Source: Bacteroidales bacterium (GTDB lineage Bacteria > Bacteroidota > Bacteroidia > Bacteroidales > UBA932). From it: a stretch of 39,940 nt of DNA. Below, piece after piece: positions 1 to 7,293 of the stretch. The stretch lies in NCBI GenBank assembly GCA_017482565.1, contig JAFUMO010000042.1, positions 1 through 39,940 of the forward strand, in the 5' to 3' direction. Numbering within the stretch: the first letter of the stretch is position 1; each line of letters starts with the position of its first letter. Under the pieces are notes generated by a model. It did not search any database. It was not told the origin of the DNA and saw nothing but the letters and a program-made list of their open reading frames with translations. The position numbers and the translations under genes were made by a program.

Positions 1-202
1 AAGTAGGTGGAGTAAAGTAAAAGGTCTATCTTTGAAAACAAAAAAGATGGATAAGAAAAAAGTTAGTTACGAGGATTTGCTCCGATTGATTTTACCTGAA
101 GAAATATTTGATTTCTTTGAAGTCCTTAAAGTAGATGTTTAGGAGCAATTGAAAAAGTAGGACCTTCCATACACAAGGAGCAAAACTCCACAAACCCTAC
201 TT
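1..202 (+). mobile_element. Remnant of an insertion sequence (ISAon1-like)
   Basis: The stretch begins AAGTAGG and ends CCTACTT (196-202), a 7-bp inverted match that continues loosely inward (TGGAGT on the left; the complement of ACTCCA on the right). It holds a Bacteroidetes -7 element TATCTTTG at 27-34 and a 31-codon reading frame at 47-142. Nothing of a catalytic transposase domain remains. The right end overlaps the last codons of the histidine kinase gene, so that gene's C-terminus may have been set by the insertion. The window edge at base 1 prevents defining the true left end. Assignment to an IS is an inference from the small frame and the matching ends. Confidence 0.4.
47..142 (+). 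pseudogene. Transposase N-terminal fragment (31 aa)
   Basis: ATG at 47, thirteen bases after TATCTTTG, opens a 31-residue frame starting MDKKKVSYEDLLRLILPEEI and ending at TAG 140-142. The LLRLILPEEIFDFF pattern resembles the small N-terminal protein annotated in Bacteroidetes as ISAon1-family transposase N-terminal region; that family is normally longer and followed by a DDE transposase frame, both missing here. Recognition rests on memory of the family pattern, not on a search, so the identity is tentative. It may be a complete tiny remnant gene without function. Confidence 0.35.
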
Positions 203-1405
203 GAAATGGAGTACAAAGACTGTGGCAGTAGAGTCACTGCGGGAGAGTGTGAGGGTTCCGTTGTGAAGGCGCATGATTTGTCGGGAAAGGGAAAGGCCTA
301 TGCCTGTACCCTCCTGCTTGGTGGTATAGAATGGTACAAAGATCTCCTCGCGTCCCTCCCTGCTGATTGGGGTGCCGTTGTTGGATACCTCTATAACCAC
401 ATTCTCAAGGGAATCCAGATCTGCTGAGATTTCTACCCCGGTTGCCCCTGCCTGTACGGCATTCTTCACAAGATTTATGAGTATCTGGGCTATCTGGTTC
501 TCGTCCGCCCAAAGGAGGATATCGGGAGCCTTCTCCACAAAGGATGTCTTTACGGAAGCCTCTTCCGTATATGGTGCCGTGAGCTGGAATACCCTCTCAA
601 CCAGCTCGCTTACAAGGAAAGACTTTCTGATTGGCGCCGCCACGCGGGTAAGGCTGCGGTACGATTCCACAAAGCTAAGGAGCCCCTTTGAAGATGCAGA
701 AATGGTCTCCAGACCGGAAATGTAGTTGGAATCCAGCCTGTCCTCAACAGCACACTTGTTAAGTGTATCGCTCAGGGAGACAATTGGGGTAATGGTGTTC
801 ATTATCTCGTGGGTAAGGACTCTGGTGAGCTTGTTCCAGCTCTCCTCCTGGTTCTCCGAGAGCTGTGTATCAATATTGCTGAATGAGACAATCTTCACCT
901 CCCTCCCCTTGATTGTGGCATTGGATGCCTGCATCACTATATCCACCTTGGAACTCTCATTATAGTAGCTCGCCTTGAGGGAGATGCCCGGCTGCACACT
1001 TGAAAAGGCATCAAACAAAGAGACGTTCACCCTCCTAAGCTGCCTGAGATTGGAAAGGGAGCCCATCCCCAGCAGCACCTTTGCGTAGTTGTTGTAGAAA
1101 ACCACCCTGCCGCTCTCCTCAAGCACAACAATGCCGGTCTGCACATTCTCCAGCATGTGGGCAAAATACTGCTCCTGCTCCCTCAGCTCGGTACGCCTCT
1201 TCTCATAAATCTCCCTCAGGCGGTTAAGTGTCCTGTTAAGGGAAATATCAAAGAAAAGCCTCTCCCTGAACCTGAAGCTCACATCATCATTATCCAGGGA
1301 ATCAAGCATGTAAGTAAGTTTCTCGTTGGTCCTGTACCACAAATACACCGTGTATAGGAAGGCCAACACAGCAACCATCAGCAATATGAGGATCATTTTC
1401 AGCAT
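197..1405 (-). CDS. NtrB/NtrY-type sensor histidine kinase
   Basis: Membrane sensor kinase of 402 residues, expected to phosphorylate the sigma-54 regulator encoded just upstream at 1606-3048. One N-terminal membrane segment lies at residues 4-24, followed by a linker, a PAS-like domain (about 80-180), the phosphoacceptor box LTHEIMNTITP with His199, the N box around Asn311-Asn315, and the G2 region GTGIGLSLSRQ at about 367-376. The G1 box reads NNGTPI (342-347), so the usual aspartate of DNGxGI is Asn; ATP binding may still work but should be tested. Only one membrane helix is visible, so the signal may be sensed in the cytoplasm or membrane. ATG at 1405 or 1396 is possible. The 200 bp separating it from the regulator holds no clear gene; GATCTTTG (minus strand, 1533-1540) is a weak -7 candidate. 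The stop codon lies inside the IS remnant end. Confidence 0.88.
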   Translation of the reverse strand: MLKMILILLMVAVLAFLYTVYLWYRTNEKLTYMLDSLDNDDVSFRFRERLFFDISLNRTLNRLREIYEKRRTELREQEQYFAHMLENVQTGIVVLEESGRVVFYNNYAKVLLGMGSLSNLRQLRRVNVSLFDAFSSVQPGISLKASYYNESSKVDIVMQASNATIKGREVKIVSFSNIDTQLSENQEESWNKLTRVLTHEIMNTITPIVSLSDTLNKCAVEDRLDSNYISGLETISASSKGLLSFVESYRSLTRVAAPIRKSFLVSELVERVFQLTAPYTEEASVKTSFVEKAPDILLWADENQIAQILINLVKNAVQAGATGVEISADLDSLENVVIEVSNNGTPISREGREEIFVPFYTTKQEGTGIGLSLSRQIMRLHNGTLTLSRSDSTATVFVLHFK

Positions 1406-1605
1406 CCCTGCAGTTTTTTAATTGTTTTGTTTCCCCAATCACACAAGTTCCCCCCTCTGCCACATATGTTTTCCGCCGCACATACATTTCCTCAGCCTCA
1501 CAAGTTTGTGCAGGGATGGGGCGTTTTCTGCACAAAGATCATTCTGCGCTCCTGGTGAATCCGGGATATTCTGTGCACCCGGGTACCCGGAGTCAGCCAC
1601 AGGCA

Positions 1606-3048
1606 TCAGATATCGTATTTCTTCAGTTTGGCGTAGAGGGTTGGGCGGGATATGTTGAGGGTCTTGGCCACAAGGGAGAGATTGCCGCCGCATTTCTCCA
1701 TTGCTGCCCTGATGGTCCTCTCTTCCTGCATCTCAAGGGTCTCCCCGTTGTATCCGGCGGATTCCTTTTTTCCCCCTTTGCCTGAGCCGCTGCCTGCCGT
1801 TCCTTTGGTACCGGCTGCACCAGAGGCCTCAACGCCGGCAGCAAGCCCCTCCGGAAGCTGTATGCTGAACTGCAGGTCCTGCAGGGTGAGGGTATCCCCC
1901 TCACTCATGATCACCGCCTTCTCTATAGAGTTCTTGAGCTCCCTGATGTTCCCGTTCCACCGGTGCAGCTTCAGGGCCGCCAGAGCATGCAGGTCTATCT
2001 TCTCCACACTTCTGCGGTATTTAGCCGCATAGCGGTGCATGAAGTTCAGGGCCAGCTCCTTTATCTCATCTGTCCGCTCTCGCAGCGGCGGAAGGGTTAT
2101 GTGCATGGTATTTATGCGGTAATAGAGGTCTTCGCGGAACTTGCCGTCGCGGATCATCTGTTCCAGATCCATATTGGTTGCACATATCAGGCGGATGTCT
2201 ATAGGAATCTGCCTTGTATCTCCCACCTTGGTTATGCATCTGTTCTGCAGCACGCGGAGCAGCTTTCCTTGCAGATGCATGGGGATGTTGCCTATCTCAT
2301 CCAGGAAGAGCGTTCCCCCATTTGCCAGCTCAAACTTTCCGGTGTGGTCTGTATGTGCATCTGTAAAGGCCCCTTTCACATGACCAAACAGCTCGCTCTC
2401 AAAAAGTGTCTCTGTAAGGGCTCCCACATCTACGCTCACCATCGGGCCGCCGAACCTGTTGCTCATACGGTAAATCTCCCCTGCAAGGACATCCTTTCCC
2501 GTTCCGTTCTCTCCCGTAATGAGCACTGTGGCATCTGTAGGGGCAAGCTTCTCAATTGTCCTGCGGATGTTCTGCATCTGTGGGGTGTTGCCCCAGAGCA
2601 TTTTATCGGGAAGAAGGGAATTGTTCTCCTGTGACTGGGAGGTACGGCTCCCCTTCTGCTGTTTCTGCACTGCATTTGTAAGGATTTCAACGAGTTTCCC
2701 GTTATCCCACGGCTTAACTATGAAATCAAACGCACCGCGCTTCATCCCCTCAACCGCCAGCTGTATGTCTGCATACGCGGTGAAAAGGACAACCTCAACT
2801 GACGGGAAACGCTTCTTCAGCTCCGCCAGCCAGTACAGCCCCTCATTGCCGGTGTTTATGTCCGTATGGAAATTCATATCCAGGAGCACTGCATTTGGCT
2901 TGAACTCCACAACCTTGTTTACCAGCTCATTGGGGGTTGAAATCAGCTCCACCTGGGCAAAATGCATGGGAAGGAGTATCTTCAGCGCCCCCCTTATCCC
3001 TGCATTATCATCTACAACAAGTATTCTTCCTTTGTTTTTGGCTGCCAT
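1606..3048 (-). CDS. Sigma-54-dependent response regulator, NtrC family
   Basis: Activator of RNA polymerase carrying sigma-54 (RpoN), 480 residues. Receiver domain 1-120 has the acidic pair Asp13/Asp14, phosphoacceptor Asp57, Thr90 and Lys112. The AAA+ domain (about 150-385) has Walker A GENGTGKD (179-186), Walker B GGTLFLDE (244-251) and the sigma-54 contact loop GAFTDA (226-231) instead of GAFTGA. A Gly/Ser/Lys-rich linker (401-432) leads to a Fis-type helix-turn-helix at the C-terminus (about 445-480). The kinase gene follows on the same strand, so the two form a pair. Its likely targets are the two export transcription units at 13006 and 24811, whose upstream regions share a GG-N10-GT promoter and paired palindromes; that link is inference. 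Its own promoter appears to be the housekeeping type (TATCTTTG, 3072-3079). Confidence 0.93.
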   Translation of the reverse strand: MAAKNKGRILVVDDNAGIRGALKILLPMHFAQVELISTPNELVNKVVEFKPNAVLLDMNFHTDINTGNEGLYWLAELKKRFPSVEVVLFTAYADIQLAVEGMKRGAFDFIVKPWDNGKLVEILTNAVQKQQKGSRTSQSQENNSLLPDKMLWGNTPQMQNIRRTIEKLAPTDATVLITGENGTGKDVLAGEIYRMSNRFGGPMVSVDVGALTETLFESELFGHVKGAFTDAHTDHTGKFELANGGTLFLDEIGNIPMHLQGKLLRVLQNRCITKVGDTRQIPIDIRLICATNMDLEQMIRDGKFREDLYYRINTMHITLPPLRERTDEIKELALNFMHRYAAKYRRSVEKIDLHALAALKLHRWNGNIRELKNSIEKAVIMSEGDTLTLQDLQFSIQLPEGLAAGVEASGAAGTKGTAGSGSGKGGKKESAGYNGETLEMQEERTIRAAMEKCGGNLSLVAKTLNISRPTLYAKLKKYDI

Positions 3049-3071
3049 TTTCTTTGTATTTAGGGCTTGTG

Positions 3072-3079
3072 CAAAGATA
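3072..3079 (-). promoter_or_regulatory. -7 element TATCTTTG for the response regulator gene
   Basis: The minus strand reads TATCTTTG, a perfect match to the Bacteroidetes TAnnTTTG -7 element, 24 bases before the ATG at 3048. It lies just downstream of the hairpin inside the neighbouring inverted-repeat element, consistent with the regulator being transcribed separately from catalase. A clear -33 TTG was not found. Confidence 0.55.
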
Positions 3080-3098
3080 CTAAAATCCTCCCATGTTA

Positions 3099-3217
3099 CG
3101 TTGTCCTAATGTACAATTCTTTGTGTAACAATGAAATATAAAACTGGACTCTGCGAAACTCGCAGAATCCAGTTTTATATATAGCTGTTTTACAGCTAAT
3201 TGTACATTAGGACAACG
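3099..3217. repeat. 119-bp intercistronic inverted-repeat element, copy A
   Basis: First of five elements with ends CGTYGTCC and GGACAACG. Here both ends are the CGTTGTCC form and the inverted repeat is perfect over 26 bp (3093-3118 against 3198-3223). The core spans 119 bp. Its interior differs from the other copies: it contains a terminator-like hairpin at 3136-3180. The catalase stop codon (3207-3209) and last codons (VTLS) are formed by the element's right arm. It separates catalase from the response regulator. Confidence 0.8.
3136..3180 (-). terminator. Hairpin terminator between catalase and the regulator
   Basis: Arms ATATAAAACTGGA/TCCAGTTTTATAT (13 bp) plus TCTGCGA/TCGCAGA (7 bp) flank one C-A mismatch and a 3-base loop. 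It is placed right after the catalase stop and before the regulator promoter, so it should end catalase transcripts; being nearly symmetric it could act in both directions. Confidence 0.65.
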
Positions 3218-4844
3218 TAACATTCAGCAGGCCCAGTGCCTTGGCAACCCCCTCCCCGTAGGCGGGATCGGCCTTGTAGCAGTTGCGGGCATGGCGCTCC
3301 TTTATGAAGGTGGCGCAGCCGGCCATGGCACGGGCGGTGTTTTCAAAGAGGAGCTGCTGCTCTTCAGGCGGCATAAGACGGAAGAGGGCCCCAGGCTGTG
3401 AGTAGTAGTCATCATCATACTCTCTCTCAGGGTAGTTGTAGATATCCACCCCCGCCGTCACGTACATAGGATTGAAGTGAGGCCTGCCATCCGCCCCCTC
3501 AATAGGGGTTGAGTTATAGACCCTCAACGGCGGGTCCTTCACTGCAGGGTTGTCCTTCCACTCACCGTAGCTGTTGGGTTCATATCCCAAAGTCCTGCCA
3601 TAGTTGCCGTCTACACGCATTGCACCGTCCCTGTGGTAAGAGTGTACAGGGCAGCGGGGGCGGTTTACCGGTATCTGGTCATGGTTCACCCCAAGTCGGT
3701 ACCTCTGGGCATCACCGTATGAGAAGAGGCGGCCCTGGAGCATCTTGTCGGGAGAAAAACCTATGCCATCAATTATGTTCTGGGGATTGAAGGCAGACTG
3801 CTCCACCTCTGCAAAGTAATTTTCCGGGTTGCGGTTCAGTTCCAGGATTCCCACATCGTGGAGAGGGAAATCCCCATGCGGCCACACTTTTGTGATGTCG
3901 AACGGATTGATGCGGTAGGTGCGGGCCTGCTCCTGGGTCATCAGCTGCACCTGGAAGAGCCAGCGGGGATAATCCCCACGCTCAATGCTCTCAAAGAGGT
4001 CCCTCTGGTGAGATTCCCTGTCCTTGGCAATGATGGCCTCGGCCTCCGCGTCAGTAAGGTTCTTTATTCCCTGCAGGGTCCTCAGGTGGAACTTCACCCA
4101 AGTCCTCTCGTTCTCCGCATTTATAAAACTGTAGGTGTGGCTCCCGAAACCGTGCATGTGGCGGTAGGAGTACGGTATGCCGCGCGGGCTCATTGTAATG
4201 GTAACCTGATGCAGCGCCTCTGGCAGAAGTGTCCAGAAATCCCAGTTGTTGTTTGCGCTTCGCATATTTGTGCGCGGATCCCTTTTTATGGCGTGGTTCA
4301 GGTCCGGGAACTTCAGGGGATCGCGCAGGAAAAAAACCGGGGTGTTGTTCCCCACAAGGTCCCAATTGCCCGTATCGGTATAGAACTTCATGGCAAACCC
4401 GCGGATATCCCTCTCCGCATCTGCAGCACCCCTCTCCCCGGCCACAGTAGAGAACCTCACAAAGCACTCTGTCTTCTTCCCCACAGCACTGAACATTGAT
4501 GCCCTTGTATATTTTGTAATGTCGTGTGTTACGGTGAATGTCCCGTATGCACCGGACCCCTTGGCATGCATGCGGCGCTCCGGAATGACCTCCCTGTCAA
4601 AGTGGGCCAGTTTCTCAATGAACCACGGGTCCTGCAGCACCATAGGTCCCCGCAGCCCCGCCGTCTGCACATTCTGGTTATCCGCCACAGGCCTGCCGTT
4701 GGCGTTAGTGAGGTGGTGCGGAGTGGCCGGAGCGGTGTTTCCTTGCTGCTTTCCTGGGGTGCCGTTCCCCTCTCCCGTCCCCACCGGAGCCTTGGCATTC
4801 CGCCTCTGCTCCTCGGTAAGCTGTATATTCTTATCCTCTTTCAT
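3207..4844 (-). CDS. katA: Monofunctional heme catalase
   Basis: Converts hydrogen peroxide to water and oxygen. The 545-residue protein has the distal heme histidine His93 in [12 protein letters not shown], the distal asparagine in [13 protein letters not shown] (Asn166/167), and the proximal heme tyrosine Tyr376 in [14 protein letters not shown], so all key residues are present. Length and the short C-terminus fit small-subunit clade 3 catalases. The first ~60 residues form a Gly/Pro/Asn-rich tail longer than usual, without a signal peptide, so it should be cytoplasmic. The last codons and the stop are supplied by the inverted-repeat element at 3099-3217. No OxyR-type gene is present nearby; a weak CATCTTTG -7 candidate lies upstream, and a short GGTGAA/TTCACC repeat (4848-4867) overlaps the start region. 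Physical linkage to the export genes may be accidental. Confidence 0.96.
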   Translation of the reverse strand: MKEDKNIQLTEEQRRNAKAPVGTGEGNGTPGKQQGNTAPATPHHLTNANGRPVADNQNVQTAGLRGPMVLQDPWFIEKLAHFDREVIPERRMHAKGSGAYGTFTVTHDITKYTRASMFSAVGKKTECFVRFSTVAGERGAADAERDIRGFAMKFYTDTGNWDLVGNNTPVFFLRDPLKFPDLNHAIKRDPRTNMRSANNNWDFWTLLPEALHQVTITMSPRGIPYSYRHMHGFGSHTYSFINAENERTWVKFHLRTLQGIKNLTDAEAEAIIAKDRESHQRDLFESIERGDYPRWLFQVQLMTQEQARTYRINPFDITKVWPHGDFPLHDVGILELNRNPENYFAEVEQSAFNPQNIIDGIGFSPDKMLQGRLFSYGDAQRYRLGVNHDQIPVNRPRCPVHSYHRDGAMRVDGNYGRTLGYEPNSYGEWKDNPAVKDPPLRVYNSTPIEGADGRPHFNPMYVTAGVDIYNYPEREYDDDYYSQPGALFRLMPPEEQQLLFENTARAMAGCATFIKERHARNCYKADPAYGEGVAKALGLLNVTLS

Positions 4845-4928
4845 AATGGTGAATTTAAGTGTTCACCTCTTAACGGAAAAAGGGTGCCAAAAGTTCAAAG
4901 ATGCGGAGGAAAGGGGGATATGACTCCC

Positions 4929-7271
4929 CTACTCCTTCTTCAGCTCCTTTATAGGGTCTGAGTTCATCAGCCTTACTGCCTGCCAGCTGATGGAGGCCAC
5001 TGCCACAATGGAGATTGCAAGGAGGGCAAGGGCGTAGAGCCACCAATGGTTGCCTATGCGGTAGGAGTAGCCGCTGAGCCATTCCCCTACAATGTGCCAT
5101 GCGAGAGGTAGGGCCACCAGGGCGGCAAGTGCGGTGACGCTGAGGAATGAGAGCACCATGTTGCGGTATACCTCTCCCCTGCTGCAGCCGAACACCTTGC
5201 GTACCGACCATCCGCGGGCCTGCTGCCTGGAATAATATGTACTCATTGCCAGCATTGCCATTGCTGAGAGCATCACCACCAGAACAGTGAAGATTGCAAT
5301 GAGCTTGAGGTTGTTCTCCTCTGTTGTAAAGTACTGGCGGTATATCCGGTTCTGGCTCCTGATGGTGAGTGACAGTTCCGGCCGGCGCTCCGCATAGAAC
5401 TCCCCAAGCCTTGCAACTGCTTCATCCTCATCCCCTGAAACCTTCACCACAATGCTCCTCAGGTATTCAAAAGTCTCCTCTGAATACTCCATGTTCTGCC
5501 ATATCAGATTTACCGAAGAGCAGTCTTCCATTGTCCTGTTCCCCTTCTGGAAATTCCTGATTACTCCGCACACCCCGTAAGGCTGGTTAGAGAAGGTGAC
5601 ACTCTCTGTGGAGTAGTCGAGCCCAAGGTTCTTCATTGTCCCCTCGGTAATCCAGATTGTATTGTCCCCCGGAACAACCGGGCCTGAGACCGACATCACC
5701 GCAAATCCCATCATATTGAAAGCGGTGGTATCTCCGTACATCATTTCAAGCTGTACTTTCTCCCCATTATAGGTCATGCCAGCTCCGGTGATGTTGTTGT
5801 CGGCCGGTGCCGCCTGCAGATGCCCTATCCGCTCCACAAACGGAAGCTGCCTAAGCTCATCTTCAAGATAATCCGCCCCTCTCTGGCCCCCGGACACCAG
5901 AATGATGTTCTCTTTCCCGTACCCGGTATCCCTTGTAAGGAGATGCCTCAGTTGTACCGACATTGCAAATGCCACGCACAGGGTAGTGATTGCCACCACA
6001 TTCTGCACCCAGATAAAGCTCTTCCCCAGAGTCATCTTTCCTGCAGCAGCAAATTCCCCCTTCACCACATCTATAGGACGGTAACGGGAAACCAGCAGCG
6101 CCGGAACCACACCCGCCACGAATGATACCACAAGAAGGGATGCCGCTATGAGCCCCGCCACAGAAGGTGTAAGGTTATCCATCAGGTCAACCTCCTTCCC
6201 CAGAAGCACCTTTGCATACGGCCCCAATACCTCAATGAGCAGCAGTGCCAGGGCAAATGAAACCACGGTAAGGAGCAGGGCCTCCTTGAAATACCGCACC
6301 ACAATCTCCCATTTCTGCTCCCCAAGGAGCCTGCGGGTAGCCATCTCCCTTGCCCTGAACCCAATCTGGGCCACAGTGAGGGAGATGTAATTGAGCAGTG
6401 CAAACACCAGTAGCAGTATGCCTGCCGCCGCAAAGAGCTTTACAAATCCCAGGTTTATCTTCCCGACAAATGGGTAATGGTTCTCACACACCCCGTAATG
6501 TATCTTCCCGAACGGCGAGAATGTGAACTGCTTGAAGAGCCCCACATTATAGAGGATGTCCGACTCCTTGAGCTTCTCCAGGGCCTTCTGCTGCAACTGC
6601 CCCAGATCTGCGCCGGGAGCCAGCCTGAAGAAGTTTACTGTTGTGCCGTTACCCTCCCTTAACAGATTGGGATACATATCCCTTATCTGCTGAACTCCGT
6701 AAATGATGTCCACCGGAGGGAAGACCGACCTCTTAATGTCCTTATAAACTCCAGTTATTTCAAGATCGCTTTTCCTCTCTCCCACAGTTATGGTGATTTT
6801 CTGCCCAAGAGGGTATCTGTCGGGAAAATGAAGCTCTGCAAAACTTTCACTCACCACCACGGCATTCCCTGGCACCAGGGCCGCCTCAGGCACCCCCTCC
6901 ACAAACGGGAAGGTGAAGAACCTGAAGAAACTGGTGTCTGCAATTATTGCATTCTGCGGAAAAGTCTCCTCCCCTGTTGAAGCCTCCATTGCCACTCCCC
7001 CCAGCACCGAGGTTGAGAGGAACCTACAAACCTCCTCAACCTCAGGGTACGACTCCTTCAGCACATCCCCAACCGTATAGCTCTGGAAAGTGAAACTCTC
7101 CGCGTGTCCCAGATAAATGTTCTCCGTACCCTTGAGCTCCTTGTCATACCCCAGCTCCCCCGCCACAAAAGTGGCAATGAAGACCACAAAAGCCAACGCT
7201 ACCCCCAGCCCCACTACCTCAATGAAAGTGTAAAGCTTGTTCCGGGAAAGGAATCTTAAAAAACTTCTCAT
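4929..7271 (-). CDS. FtsX/MacB-like ABC permease, pair member 2 (copy 1)
   Basis: Inner-membrane permease of 780 residues belonging to the large two-FtsX-domain family of Bacteroidetes. One membrane helix near residues 15-37 is followed by a periplasmic MacB-type domain, a cluster of three helices (about 285-405), another helix at about 430, a second periplasmic domain, and three C-terminal helices (from about 675). It ends DPIKELKKE, the typical tail. The start MRSFLRFLSRNKLYTF matches that of the permease at 17085-19442, so the two are paralogues. It follows the permease at 7294-9693 after 22 bases and is probably co-transcribed with it. It has no ATPase domain and would depend on the ATPase at 9836-10516. 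Substrate unknown; peptides, lipoproteins or antimicrobials are all possible for this family. Confidence 0.85.
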   Translation of the reverse strand: MRSFLRFLSRNKLYTFIEVVGLGVALAFVVFIATFVAGELGYDKELKGTENIYLGHAESFTFQSYTVGDVLKESYPEVEEVCRFLSTSVLGGVAMEASTGEETFPQNAIIADTSFFRFFTFPFVEGVPEAALVPGNAVVVSESFAELHFPDRYPLGQKITITVGERKSDLEITGVYKDIKRSVFPPVDIIYGVQQIRDMYPNLLREGNGTTVNFFRLAPGADLGQLQQKALEKLKESDILYNVGLFKQFTFSPFGKIHYGVCENHYPFVGKINLGFVKLFAAAGILLLVFALLNYISLTVAQIGFRAREMATRRLLGEQKWEIVVRYFKEALLLTVVSFALALLLIEVLGPYAKVLLGKEVDLMDNLTPSVAGLIAASLLVVSFVAGVVPALLVSRYRPIDVVKGEFAAAGKMTLGKSFIWVQNVVAITTLCVAFAMSVQLRHLLTRDTGYGKENIILVSGGQRGADYLEDELRQLPFVERIGHLQAAPADNNITGAGMTYNGEKVQLEMMYGDTTAFNMMGFAVMSVSGPVVPGDNTIWITEGTMKNLGLDYSTESVTFSNQPYGVCGVIRNFQKGNRTMEDCSSVNLIWQNMEYSEETFEYLRSIVVKVSGDEDEAVARLGEFYAERRPELSLTIRSQNRIYRQYFTTEENNLKLIAIFTVLVVMLSAMAMLAMSTYYSRQQARGWSVRKVFGCSRGEVYRNMVLSFLSVTALAALVALPLAWHIVGEWLSGYSYRIGNHWWLYALALLAISIVAVASISWQAVRLMNSDPIKELKKE

Positions 7272-7293
7272 TTATACAACGTAAAATAAATAA

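Noticed and set aside
1302-1535. 77-codon minus frame between regulator and kinase
   Set aside because: It overlaps the start of the kinase in another phase and has no recognisable feature.
4882-4895. TTGGCACC upstream of catalase as a sigma-54 promoter
   Set aside because: GG is followed after 10 bases by CC, not GC or GT, and no activator sites are present.
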